A DNA stretch of 64,000 bases, from assembly GCF_901933205.1 (NCBI RefSeq), contig NC_044585.1, forward strand, positions 1,302,001-1,366,000, in the 5' to 3' direction. This stretch comes from Camarhynchus parvulus. Taxonomy: Eukaryota; Chordata; Aves; Passeriformes; Thraupidae. Shown here in pieces: positions 10,701-21,331 of this stretch; within the stretch, counting starts at the first letter, position 1; every line of letters starts with the position of its first letter. Under the pieces are notes generated by a model. The model was not told the origin of the DNA. It did no database searches and worked only from the letters and a program-made list of their open reading frames with translations. The position numbers were made by a program, and so were the translations under genes.

Positions 10701-13700
10701 TCCTGAGGCCTCTCAGCTTCTCAGGAGAAAAAATCCTAAGGAAAGGATTTTCCATAAAAGGATTTTCCATAAAAGGATTTTCCATAAAAGATCCAAGACA
10801 GGATCCCACTGGGGGCTCAGGGCAGGGATCCCACTGGGTTATGGGGTCACACATCCCATTGGGATCTGAGGAGCCTCCTGCCAGGGGAAGGGTGACAGTG
10901 ACAGGGGCACAGCAGCCTTCCTCCTGCTGAGCCTGTGCCCTGTCCTGCCAGGTGTTCCTCTCCATCAAGGGCATCTACTACCAGGCAGAGGTGCTGGGGC
11001 AGCCCATCACCTGGATCACCCCCTACGCCTTCGCCCACGACGTGAGTACCTGGGGAGAGCCTGGGGGGTCACCCTGGGTCCTTGGGGATCACCAAGGGGA
11101 GAGGCACCGTCCCATGGCACCTGGGACACAGATCACGGGGCCTTGGCTGCGGAGGCACGTGGGGACACAGCCACCTGTCACCTGGGGATCCCCGGGGCTG
11201 CCGGTGCCAGTCTCCCCTGTCGTTCACCTGTGCCCAGTCATTCATGTGCTCCTTTATCAGCCATTAAAGATTAACCTGTGGGAGCGAGGCTGGTGGAGCA
11301 GAGGGAAGGAATGAGTCAGATCATCCCTGCAGCCTCCCCAGAGGGATTCTGCAGTGTCTCGTGGGCATGGGGATGTCCCTGCTGTGCTGGCACAGCTTCC
11401 CCTGAGCCTTGGCAGGAGCTCACGGGCACAGCAGGGCTCTTTCCATTCCCTCCCGGGATTTCCAGGGCTGAGCACAGTTGGGTCGAGGTTTTGTGGTTTT
11501 ATGGTTCTGAATCATAGAACCCTGGAATGTTTTCAGTTGGAAAGGACCTTAAAGCCCATCCCATTCCACCCCTGCCATGGCAAGGACACCTTCCACTGTC
11601 CCAGGCTGCTCCAAGCTCCACCCAGCCTGGCCTTGGGCACTGCCAGGGATCCAGGGGCAGCCCCAGCTGCTCTGGGCACCCTGTGCCAGGGCCTGCCCAC
11701 CCTGACAGGGAACAATTCCTAATTCCCAATATCCCATCCAGCCCTGCCCTCTGGCACTGGGAAGCCATTGCCCCTTGTCCTGCTCTGTCCAGCTCTGCCA
11801 TACCCTGCACTCTTCACCTTGAAGAGTTGAAGTCCCTGGACCAAACCCCAAGGTCCCCATCCATGGTGGGATGAAGTGTTCCGTGTATCCCGGCATGGAG
11901 GGGTGGCAGCAGGACCCTGGGGGAATTCTGCAGAGTTCTCCCTGCCCAGAGTCTGGTGGTGGCTGTGACATCTCTGCATTTGGAGCATGTTTAGGTTGGT
12001 TTTCAAGGAAAGGCTCTTCCCCCAGAGGGTGCTGGCACTGCCCAGGCTGCCCAGGGAATGGGCACGGCCCCGAGGCTGCCAGAGCTCCAGGAGCCTTTGG
12101 ACAGCACTGCCAGGGATGGACAGGGTGGGGTTGTTGGGGGTCTGGGCAGGGACTGGAGTGGGACTGGATGATCCTGTGGGTCCCTCCCTAAATGGGGATA
12201 TTGTGTGATCCTTCTCCCTGTGTGTGGGATGGGCCCCTGTGTGTGGGGTTGCTTTATCCCTGTGTCCCATCCCGTGTGCTGGCAGCACCCCACAGACGTG
12301 GATTACCGGGTCATGGCCACCTTCACCGAGTTCTACACCACCCTCCTGGGCTTCGTCAACTTCCGCCTCTACCAGTCCCTGAACCTGCTGTACCCCCCCA
12401 AGGTGAGGCCACCCCGGGGTCACTGTGTCCCACCTTGGGGTGGTGGCAACTGGGATTGGTGGGAGGGAGGGTGGAATTGAAAGATTTTTGGGATATCTGT
12501 GTTTGGGAGCTGCCTGCTCACCCCTTTTCCTCCCCAGATCGACAGCCAGGCTGAGGGTGAGCTGAAGCCTGCAGAGGGCAAGGAGTACGCCATGGATTCA
12601 GAGAGCTACCTGGAGGTGAGGGACACTGCTGGCACTGTGACCCGTGGGGACACTGTGTGGCCTCCGTGTCCTGCCCACAGCCCTCCTGGCGTGGCACTGA
12701 AGGACAGAGCCAGATCCCTGCAGGGTGGAGGGGGCTGATCCCAAACTCCCTGTTCCTGTAGGGCAGGACTGGGCTCGGCCTTGGGCACCACCAGCCTTCC
12801 CCTGCATGGCCAGGAGCCCCCCAGAGTCCCTTGCTGGGGATGGTGCCTGGAGGAGGCTGAATTCTGTCCAGGCCCTGGCTCTTGTGGCCTCTTGCTCTGA
12901 GAAATCCCCTTCCCCCGTGGGGCTGCCCCTTTTCCCACCCCCTGGATGTGACTCCGTGTCCTGTCCCTGCAGAGGCTCTCGGCTCTGAGTGCCAGCCTGG
13001 CCCGGGCAGTGGCTCCAACCCACGAGGACGAGGTGGAGATGGATGAATTCCCAGTGGAGGGGGTAAGACCCTGGTGGGGGGCTCATCCCTGGCCTTGGGG
13101 GATCCTGTCCTGTGGCCAGGCTGGCAGCTTGGGGACAGCTCCTGAGACCTCTCTTGGCCAAGGGGGCCTCGGCAAGGGCTGTGTGTGGGGAGGAGACTGA
13201 GGGCTTTGCTCTGAGCAGGAGACAGCAGAGCTGATGGACGCCAAGAAGAAGGAGCAGGAGGCTCTGGAGAAGCACAAGAAGCTCTTTGAGGGGCTGCGCT
13301 TCTTCCTCAACAGGGAGGTGCCCCGGGAGCCGCTGGCCTTCGTCATCCGGTGTGTGCTGGGCAGGAGAGCCTCGGCAGCCCTGGCCTCCCCCTCTGGCAG
13401 GACTTTTGGGGCCAGCCTCCCGATGTCCTGTGGGTGAGGTGACCCTGAGGGTCCCACCTGCCTGTCTGACTCCTCGGTGGCGTTGCCCACAGGTGCTTCG
13501 GTGGCCAGGTGTCCTGGGACAAGTCCCTGTGCATCGGTGCCACCTACGACGCCGCTGACCCGTCCATCACCCACCACATCATCGACCGGCCCCGCCTGGA
13601 CAAGCAGGTGGTTGGCAGGTGGGTGGGGCAGGGGGGCCCTCCCCACAGCAGCCATCCCAGAGCTGTCCCACGGGCTCCAGAGGTTCAGGTGTGTCCCCTC

Positions 13701-15057
13701 TGCCCTGCCCAGGTACTACCTGCAGCCCCAGTGGGTTTTTGACTCCGTCAACGCCAAGCTGTGCCTGCCCGTGGCCGATTATTTCCCCGGGGTCCTGCTG
13801 CCCCCGCACCTCTCGCCCTTCGTGACGGAGAAGGAGGGTGACTACGTCCCTCCCGAGAAGCTGAAGCTGCTGGCCCTGCAGAGGGGAGAGAATCCAGGTG
13901 CTGGGAGCCCCCAGAGGAGTTTGGGAGCTGGGCTGTTCCTGCTCCAGAGCATCCCAAGGGTAATGATGGTGTCTCTTTTTAGAGGAAGAGAGTGAAGAGG
14001 AGGAGGAGGAGGAAGATGAGGAAGAGGAAGGTGACAATGACAAAGAAGAGGAGGAAGAGGAAGATGAGTCTGAAAAAGAAGAGGAGATGAAATTACAGAA
14101 GATGGAAGAGCAGAAGATGGAAGAGCAGAAGACTCAGAGCACACAGAGCAACAAGGTGGGAGCCCATGAAGGCAGCTCCAGTGCCCCTGTCCCTGCTGAG
14201 GGGTGTCCCTGTCCTGGCACCACTGGGATACTCAGTCATGGAATGGTTTGGATTGGAAGGGGCCTTAAAGCTCATCTTGTTCCAGCCTCTGCCATGGGCA
14301 GGGACACCTCCCGCTGTCCCAGGTTGCTCCAAGCCCCATCCAGCCCAGCTTGGAGCACTCCCAGGGGTGCTCCTGGCCCCACACTGATGAGCTGCAGCTG
14401 CCATCCCTGTCAGGGCCTGGCTGTGAGAGCTGTGGCTCTCCCTGGCCCGCAGAGAAAGGGCTGGAAATGCCTGTCCCTGTGGAAGGAAGGGGGTCCCGGT
14501 GTCCTGAGCTCCCTGGCTCCCCACAGGTGCTCCCTGTGAAGGTGACAGCGGGGAAGGTGCGGCTGGAGGACAAGCAGCGCCTGGAGCAGGAGCAGCAGAA
14601 CGAGGAGAAGCGCTTGGCCATCATGATGATGAAGAAGAGGGAGAAGTACCTCTACAAGAAGATCATGTTTGGGAAGAAGCGCAAAATCCGTGAGGTATGG
14701 AGGCTGGGCCCTCACCTGCATCCTGGGGCGGGCTCTTCCCAAACCCACTCATTCTTTCTGCTCCTCCCTGTCCCTGGTGAAGTGCTGAGGTCCCTGCCAG
14801 TGTCCCCAGGCTGCCCAGGCAGGCAGAGCTCCCTGTGTCCCCTCTCTGTATCCCAGCCCTGATCCCGGTGCTGTGGGCCCGTCCTCCACGTGCAGCTGGA
14901 GCTTGGGTGGGTCCAAGGGCTTGCAGCCCCTGTCCCGCTCTGACTGAGGGTCTCGGGGGTCTCTCCCCAGGCCAACAAACTGGCTGAGAAGAGGAAAGCC
15001 CACGATGCAGCCCTCAAGGAGCAGAAGAAGAAGAACAAGAAGGCGCGGCAAGCGTGA
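7715..15057 (+). CDS. PES1: Pescadillo ribosomal biogenesis factor 1
   Basis: Nucleolar protein of the PeBoW complex (PES1-BOP1-WDR12) required for 60S subunit and 5.8S/28S rRNA maturation. Fifteen coding exons: 7715-7738, 8111-8190, 8596-8749, 8826-8935, 10049-10220, 10952-11041, 12286-12402, 12538-12615, 12973-13062, 13219-13349, 13493-13618, 13713-13897, 13983-14155, 14527-14694, 14971-15057. All phases agree, giving 594 residues (human 588). The N-terminal pescadillo domain starts [12 protein letters not shown] and includes [20 protein letters not shown] and [18 protein letters not shown]. The BRCT domain is about residues 325-418 ([14 protein letters not shown] ... [14 protein letters not shown]). 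A Glu/Asp run in exon 13 and a Lys-rich tail ending KKNKKARQA are typical nuclear/nucleolar signals. Poly(A) signal ATTAAA at 15423-15428. Introns hold CR1 fragments and a solo LTR. Confidence 0.97.
8975..9625 (+). mobile_element. CR1 LINE 3' ends, partly duplicated, PES1 intron 4
   Basis: Two overlapping copies of the bird CR1 3' region. Both contain GCTGGGGCTGCCCCTGGATC and CCAAGGCCAGGCTGGAC; the first, shorter copy ends near 9180 and the second continues to TGAGCTTTGAGGTCTCTTCC and a degraded terminal GATTCTCTGAT. Truncated at the 5' end, with no intact reverse transcriptase. Confidence 0.85.
10295..10862 (+). repeat. ~30-bp minisatellite in PES1 intron 5, split by an LTR
   Basis: Units of the type CAGGGATCCCACTGGGGTGT occur at 10295-10403 and resume at 10801-10862 after the solo LTR. 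About six copies in all; one unit is interrupted at GGAT by the insertion. Intronic. Confidence 0.8.
10404..10800 (+). mobile_element. Solo LTR of an avian endogenous retrovirus
   Basis: A 397-bp element beginning TGTGACCGTGTTCACAGGGG and ending CCAAGACA (TG...CA ends), flanked by GGATAT and GGATCC, a plausible diverged 6-bp target duplication. Contains GATTGGCCATTAATTAGAAA and, near its 3' end, three copies of GATTTTCCATAAAAG. I recognise it as a repeat common in songbird genomes. No internal viral genes remain. Confidence 0.75.
11508..11870 (-). mobile_element. CR1 LINE 3' fragment, PES1 intron 6
   Basis: Reverse-orientation CR1: starts with a degraded ATCATAGAACCCTGGAATG terminal repeat, then TTGGAAAGGACCTTAAAGCC, CACCCCTGCCATGGCAAGGA and GCCTTGGGCACTGCCAGGGA. 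5'-truncated. Confidence 0.85.
11985..12212 (+). mobile_element. CR1 LINE 3' fragment of a second subfamily, PES1 intron 6
   Basis: Plus-orientation CR1 with GAAAGGCTCTTCCCCCAGAG, GCCAGAGCTCCAGGAGCC and a terminal GGACTGGATGATCCTGTGGG. Differs from the neighbouring minus-strand copy and matches the copies at 52583 and 60412. Confidence 0.8.
14226..14385 (-). mobile_element. CR1 LINE 3' fragment, PES1 intron 13
   Basis: Short reverse-orientation fragment: CATGGAATGGTTTGGATTGG, then CTTAAAGCTCATC and CCATGGGCAGGGACACCTCC. Confidence 0.75.
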
Positions 15058-15799
15058 CGGGGCAGGGGGCTCCTGGATGGTTTTCCACTGTTGTTCTGGG
15101 TGGAAAACCCTTGGCTTTGCTCCTGGGGCAGAAATGCTGTGTTTGAAACGTTTCCCATCTGTAAATCCACCTGCTGCTCTGCCTTTGCCCCGCTCCCCTC
15201 TGCGGAGTTGGTGTTACAAGGACTGTCCTCTCCCTGCTGGTGCCGCCTCTGCGTGAGGAAGAGGAGGTCGAGGAGAGCTCTGGGATCGTTCCGTGTGAAT
15301 TTGCACAGCCCTGGCTGCTGGAGCCAGGCTCCCAGAGCTCCCCGGAGCAGAGGAGTGTGGAGCCCAGAGCTGCTTCCCAGTGTCCACACAGAAAACCATA
15401 TTCCCCTGTATTTTTATTTTTAATTAAAGAAGGTGATGCTTTTCTGCTGGTGTTTGTAGTCTGCTCCTTCTGCCTGGGTGTGGGGGATGCTCCTCAGGGG
15501 CTGATCCATGGCTGGTGCCGGGGTTGCTGATCCTGCTGGATGTGTTCCTGGCACCAGCAGTTATCTGTCAGTCCTGGGTTTTCCCCCAAAAACACCTTGG
15601 AGACACCACAGCTGGGGACAAGGTGTCTCATGGGGTTTATGGGGCACACGTTTGTCCCCAAATGTGGTGAAGGCTCTGTCTCACTGAGGAATTTTTGGAG
15701 GACACCACTGGCACTGCTGTGGGGACACAGAGGATCTGGAGAGAGACAGCCCCTGGAAGGGAGTGAGCACAGACTGAACAGCTGGGAACACCCAGACTT

Positions 15800-16305
15800 T
15801 CAGATTTCATTTCTTTTTAGTTTCTCTTCCTAAATATTTTTTCCCTTTTTTTTCTTTTTTTAATTTTTTTTATTTTATTTAAGCGCTTTTTTCTTTTTAC
15901 TGTTTCCATTCTCTCCCTTTGTTTTCCATTTTTTTCTTTTTCTGTCTTTTTCTTTTTATTCCTTTTTATTCTTTTTATTTTTTCATTTTATTTTCCCCTT
16001 CACTCGTTCCCCTGCTTTTTTTCCCCCCTCCCCTTTTTTTTTTACCTCCTTCCCCCTCTTTTCTTTTTCTTTATATTTTTTTTCCCATTTCAGAGGGTCG
16101 GAAAGCTTTTCCTTTGGTTTTCATGGTTCTCTCCTTGCTTTCCCCTCTCCCAAGAGGAGCAGGACCAACCCCTCCCCCTTTTTTTTTACCTCCTTCCCCC
16201 TCTTCTTTAATTTTTTTTTTCCATTTCAGAGGGTTGGAAGGCTTTTCCCTTTGTTTCCATGGTTTTCTCCTTGTTTTCCACTCTCCCAGGAGGAACAGGA
16301 CCAAC
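15800..16305. repeat. Polypyrimidine tract with a ~130-bp tandem duplication
   Basis: T/C-rich sequence (about 15800-16230). Within it, a block containing CCCATTTCAGAGGGTCGGAA ... AGGAGCAGGACCAACCCCT (about 16083-16172) recurs as CCATTTCAGAGGGTTGGAAG ... AGGAACAGGACCAACCCCT (about 16220-16308), each preceded by ACCTCCTTCCCCCTCTT. Open frames here are Phe/Pro/Ser runs, not coding. Confidence 0.75.
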
Positions 16306-16379
16306 CCCTGGAGCACCCCCAGGGCCCAGGCTCCCCTCAGAGTGGGAGACCCTGAATGGGGCCTCAAACCCCGGGAGCC

Positions 16380-16505
16380 CCCGGCCCAAACAAACAAATC
16401 CTGGCCCAAACAAACCAACCTCGGCCCCAAACAAACCAACCCCGGCCCCAAACAAACCAACCCCGGCCCCAAACAAACCAACCCCGGTTCCAAACAAACC
16501 GCAGC
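16380..16505 (+). repeat. 20-bp minisatellite, about six copies
   Basis: Tandem units of CCCCAAACAAACCAACCCCGG with one or two substitutions each; the central copies are identical. Confidence 0.9.
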
Positions 16506-19500
16506 TCCCAAAACCCCGGGCGCAGGCCTCGCTCCCAGGCCAGGCTGAGGGCCTGGGCCGGCTGGGCAAGGCCGGTGCCGGCGGCCACAGACTGGTCTGG
16601 CTGCCTGGGGCCTCCCCAGCCCGTAAAGGCTGTGTCCAGCCAAGTGTGACCCCTCAGCGTTGTCACCCTCAGCCTCCTCACCCAATCCCTCAGGATCCAC
16701 GGCTCCCTCAGGACCCACAGCTCCGGCCATCACGCCTCTCAGTGAGTGCTGCTTTGTACCCCCAAATCCGGGGGGGACAGGGACAGGGGTGGGTGTGAGG
16801 TGGTGGAGCCCTCCTGGTCACCCCTGTGGGACATGGTGGATGTGGGGAATGGGGGGGTTGCAGCTTCCCAGCTCGCTCACATCCGTCCCCAGGCTCTCAG
16901 CATTCCATGGCTGAGCTGCCACATACCGGCCGCTGTAGATCTCTTCTGGCTGGAAACCCTTTACAACCCATTCCCCAGAAAATGGGAAACCTGGAAATAC
17001 TTTGTGACCCATTCAAAAAAAATAAACGGGGGGGGGAAACCTTCACAATCCATCCCCTCAAAAACACAGGGGAAACCTGGAATCCCTTCATAACCCACCT
17101 GCAAAAAGGGGGAAACCTGGTATCCTTTTGTGACACATCCCAAAAACGGAGAAACCTGGAACTGGGAGAGGTGCCCTGCAGAGGAAGGGTGGGACAGCTC
17201 ATTGCTTCCACGCCAGCAGTTTCACAGCAAATCCTGGATGAAAACTGAGGTGTTTTGGCTTTTCCTGATCCCGGAGGGTCATGCAGGTTACCCTGGTGTG
17301 GGAACTGATGAGGCCAGGCAGGATGGGGCAGCTGCCAGGGATGGGGCAAGAGCTGCCAGCTCACTGCAAGGTGATGTCCTCAAATCATTTAGGGACAAGC
17401 TCTGAACCCCAAACACCACCAACAGGGATGGTGAGTCCCAGGCATGGCTAAGAGGGTCACCCTTTGCTTGGGGCCCCAATGCTGACACCACCCCCGTTAG
17501 TGACAGAGACTAAGGACAGCAGGAAGAGTCAAGGCTGCATCCAGGAGCACAAGAGGCCCTTTTTCACCCTGCCACATGCAGGGTGATGGACCAGCGACAG
17601 GGCTGAGCCCTCCTGGTGCGGCCAGGGCACCCTCTGGGCACCCAGTCAGCCGCTGTGACAAGAGGAGTGTGGAAATGCTGGTGGCACTGTGGTTGTCCCA
17701 CAGCTGTCACACCAAGGTTGGAGATGCTGGAATATTGCTGTCATTAAAGCCATAAATCCATGGAAACATAGTGGGAGGGAGGAAGGAGGGCGGGGAAGCT
17801 GCGGGAGAATGAAGAGGAGCCGATGGTGCGTGGCCAGGGTGCCCCGGGGCGCAGGCGGCTGGGTCGGGGTGCGGGAGCTCCCCAAACCCAGGGGACCTGC
17901 GGCTGCGGGAGGTGACAGCCAGGCCAGGAGCCGTCCTGTGGGACCGGGAGGAGGAGGAGGAGGACGGTGGCTGGCGAGAGGTGGGTGCGGCCGCCCAGGG
18001 CCAGCCATGGTCACCCAGGGCTGTGGGGCCACGCCAGGCTGGTGGCAGGGAGCCGAGGGGCCGGCAGCGGGGCCCGCGGGGACAATGTCCCCGTTGAGGC
18101 CGCGGTCACAGATGGAGACAAATGTCCCCGTTGTTCGCGGCACGGGCTGAATGGCTCCTCTGTGCCCCGGCGGTGGGTGGGGGCCGGGTGCCTTGGGGTG
18201 GCCGCAGGCACCCAGGGCCGGCCCCGGGGAGCCGGGCAGTGCCCGGCCGCAGCCCCGCGTCCCCCCGCCAGCCGCTCCCACTCCTGTCCCCTTCCCCCTT
18301 GCCAGGCCGCCGACCCAGGGCCGCGATCCCGGTGATGCCGTAAACGCCGCGGTGCAGTGGGGAGGCTTTGGAAAAGCCGGCATTTGCGGGGAGTTGCCTG
18401 GGAAGAGCTTATTCCATGTCGGAGCAGCATCGGCACCCCCGCCCCGTGCCGCCCGCTCCCCCGGCACCCCGGTCAGCACAGGAGAGCAGAGGCACGGGCC
18501 AGCGCCTGCGGTGCGGGACAGGAAAAGGTGATGGATACTGAGGGGTGAGCGGGTGCTTGGAGGGTGGCAGGGTGGGAGGGGGGCAGCAGGATGCTTGTTG
18601 GGTTGCTTGGGAGGCAGTGGGATGCTGAGGGGGCCACAGGATGATAAGGAGGTCGTGAGATGCTTGAGGGGGTTTTGGGATGCCTGGAGGGTGTTGGGGT
18701 GCTGGAGGGCAGTGGGATGCTCAGGAACCAGCTCTGTGGGGCAGGATGATGAGGGTAATTGTGTACCTGTGGGGCACAGAGGGGACAGGGGGGTAGGAAG
18801 CAGCGTGCCTGTGTGGGATGGGGCCTGTGGAAAACAGTGCGTCCATGGATTTGTGGGATCAGGAGCAAGCAGGGGCATGTGCCTTGTGTATGGCAGGGGC
18901 TTGGCCCTAAAAAAAATTGATGCTGTAGGGAAAACCCAAAAGCAGACTCTGGGGTGCCCCCAGGGAGATGGGGAGCTGCTGGGACACGGAGAGGGGCCTG
19001 CAGAGCTGGGTGGCCTGGCCCGGGGGTAGCTCTTGAGGAAATGGTGGGTGCAGCCGTGCTCTCCAGCTGGGCATCTCAGCCGGCTGGCGCCGCGGGCACA
19101 CCCCACCCGTGGGAGCCCCAGGAGAACACCCAGTGCACCGCTTTCTCCTAACGAGCTATTAATAATTAAGCTGCTCACTGAAGGCAAAGTCAATAGAATA
19201 TTTGGCTGGGAAGTGTTTGCCAGAACCACCCCTGGGAGGCAGGCAGGGTGGAGCGAGGCATCCCCTTGGCATCCCACAGCTCTGGAATTCGGTGCTGTGT
19301 GGTCCTGGGGGCCTGGTGGGGTCCCATAGGGATCTGTCAGCATCCATTGGGACCCATCTGGACTCACTGGGATCCATTGGGACTCATCAGAGGGGTTTAT
19401 GGTGCCATTCCACTCTCTCCTGTGGAGCTGGTGCCAGCTTTGCTCCCTCTTGGCAGCACCCACAAAAGTGGGTGTCTCCCCAGCCCTCTCAAAGGGCCAG

Positions 19501-20509
19501 TGGCTTTTCCAGGTGGTGCCAGGCGATGACTGTGATGGAATCACAGCCACCGTGTAAAGCCAAACTCCAGCTGCTCCTGGAGCCGTCTGGCATTCCCACC
19601 CACACGGTGGTTTTGGGATTCTGTCAGAGCCACCTGCTCCCCCCGTGGTGACACCGTGCACCCCCATTCGCACATGAAAGCCATTCGGGAAGAGGCTGGA
19701 TGCACCAGCCCTGCCTGATCCAGCGGTCCCGGCTCCAGGGGAAGTGGAGGGGACTTGGATGAGCTTTTGGGGTGCTGCAGGTGCCCCTCTGGCAGCTCCC
19801 CCCCTGCCCGCGGCGCTGTGCCCAGCACCGGCCGCAGCCCGGGGCTCCGGTTGCATTTTCCATTCATTATTCATCGAGCTGGAAATCTCGGCGGCACGAG
19901 GCGATCCGAGCCGGGGGGGCCGGAGCGGGGGAGCGGCGGCAGCGGCGGCACCCCGGGATCGGCGGTGACCGCGGTGCTGGGGGTGAGCCGGGAACGGGGG
20001 GCTCTGCCTCGGGGCTGGGGCTGGGATGTGCCGGGCTGGGATCCGCGGCTCATGGCAGCGCGATTTCATCCCGCCGGGATATCCGCGGGAGCCCTGCGGC
20101 GCTGAGGGGGTGATGCGAGGCGGGGGGGGGGGGCCGGGGGTGATTTTCGGGGGTGTTACGCAGTGGGAGCGCAGCCAGCCTTGGCCGAGGGGCTCCGGAG
20201 GATGTGGAGCAGCGGGAGCAGCGGGAGCTGGGGCAGGCGGGTGATGCTGCTCCCGCCGCTAAATGGGGGTGCAGGGCCGGGGGGGCTCAGCCCCCAACTC
20301 GGGGGGGCTCCCGGGCGCCGAACTCTGCTGTGGAGGGCTGCGGTCACGAGTGCCGTGTCCCCGTGTCCCCGTGTCCCTGTGTCCTGCCGCAGGGGACGGC
20401 CCTGCTGCAATGCGGTGTCACAGCGAGGGTGACCCCCGTGTCCCTGGAGGAGGGCGGGGACAGGGATGGGGGACACGGGGGGAGCGCTGGGGAGGGGGCA
20501 GCGGGCACA

Positions 20510-20755
20510 GGGGCTCTGTGTGTGTGTATGTGTGTGTGTCTGTGTGTGTGTGTGTGTCTGTGTGTGTGTGTGTCTGTGTGTGTGTGTGTCACACGCATGT
20601 GTACACGGCTGATGTGTGTGCACATTTTGTGTGTGCCCTGTGTGTGTATGAACACGCATTGAGGGCTGTGTGTCCTGGTGCACACACGAGCACACGAGGG
20701 GACGGGGCTGTCTGTGTGTGCCCTCTGTGTGTGTGTGTGTTTTGTGTGTTTGGGG
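20510..20755 (+). repeat. TG-rich simple repeat
   Basis: Interrupted (TG)n with TCTGTGTG and TATGTGTG variants, densest at 20516-20600 and again at 20718-20750. Lies between the CpG-rich segment and the first coding exon of GAL3ST1. Confidence 0.9.
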
Positions 20756-21331
20756 ATGCCATCCTGCCTGCACCCCTCTGTCCCCAGTTCTGTGTTCCTG
20801 GCCCCCACCTGGGCCAGCCTGAGCTGCCATGGCCAGAGGGGCCCCCGAGCCCCCCAGTGCTGCTGGTGGGGCTGGAGAGGCTGCACTGGGAGGGTATTGC
20901 AGCACCCAAACCATCCCGAGCTGCTGCAGCTCCTGCTCCGGCCTGCAGATTTTCCTGGGAAAATGGATCCCAGCACCTTCAGGGAGTGCCTGCTGGTGCT
21001 GGTGGTGTCCCAGTGGAGAATGGCCACTCTGTCCCTCGGCTGCCCGCTGCCCCTGGGCTCTCCATGGCTCCCCTTTCCTCCAATCCCAGCCCTGCAGCCT
21101 CTCCCGCTGGGAGTCACTCGGTTTTCCCAGGGCGGGCAAAGGTTGGCTGGGCGGGCAGAGCCGCTGGGCCTGGGCCATAGATGTGCTGTGGATCATGCCA
21201 GGCACCAGTGGGATGCTTTCCTGGGAATTGCCATGCCTGTGACATGTCCACCTGCCTCGCTGGAGCCACACACCCCCAGACCCCGTGTCCCTGGCACCAA
21301 CGTCTCTCCTCTCTGGCTGCAGGTGACCAGG

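Larger units (their letters stand above)
15429..21322. other. PES1-GAL3ST1 intergenic region and GAL3ST1 5' region
   Basis: No protein-coding gene recognised. Contents in order: unique 3' flank of PES1; a pyrimidine-rich stretch (15800-16305); a 20-bp minisatellite (16380-16505); a degenerate ~50-bp repeat rich in GGGAAACCTGG (16965-17162); weak GGGATGCTTGGAGG-type repeats (18545-18750); an AT-rich island with an HNF1-like motif (19155-19205); and a CpG-rich segment at about 19770-20480, which is the best candidate for the GAL3ST1 promoter and first noncoding exon. A good acceptor (CTCTCTGGCTGCAG, ending 21322) nine bases before the GAL3ST1 ATG shows that an upstream noncoding exon must exist. 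Confidence 0.55.

Noticed and set aside
17646..20069. 807-codon minus-strand open frame upstream of GAL3ST1
   Set aside because: Pro/Ser-rich with no recognisable domain, no start context or splice partners, in GC-rich noncoding DNA where stop codons are rare.
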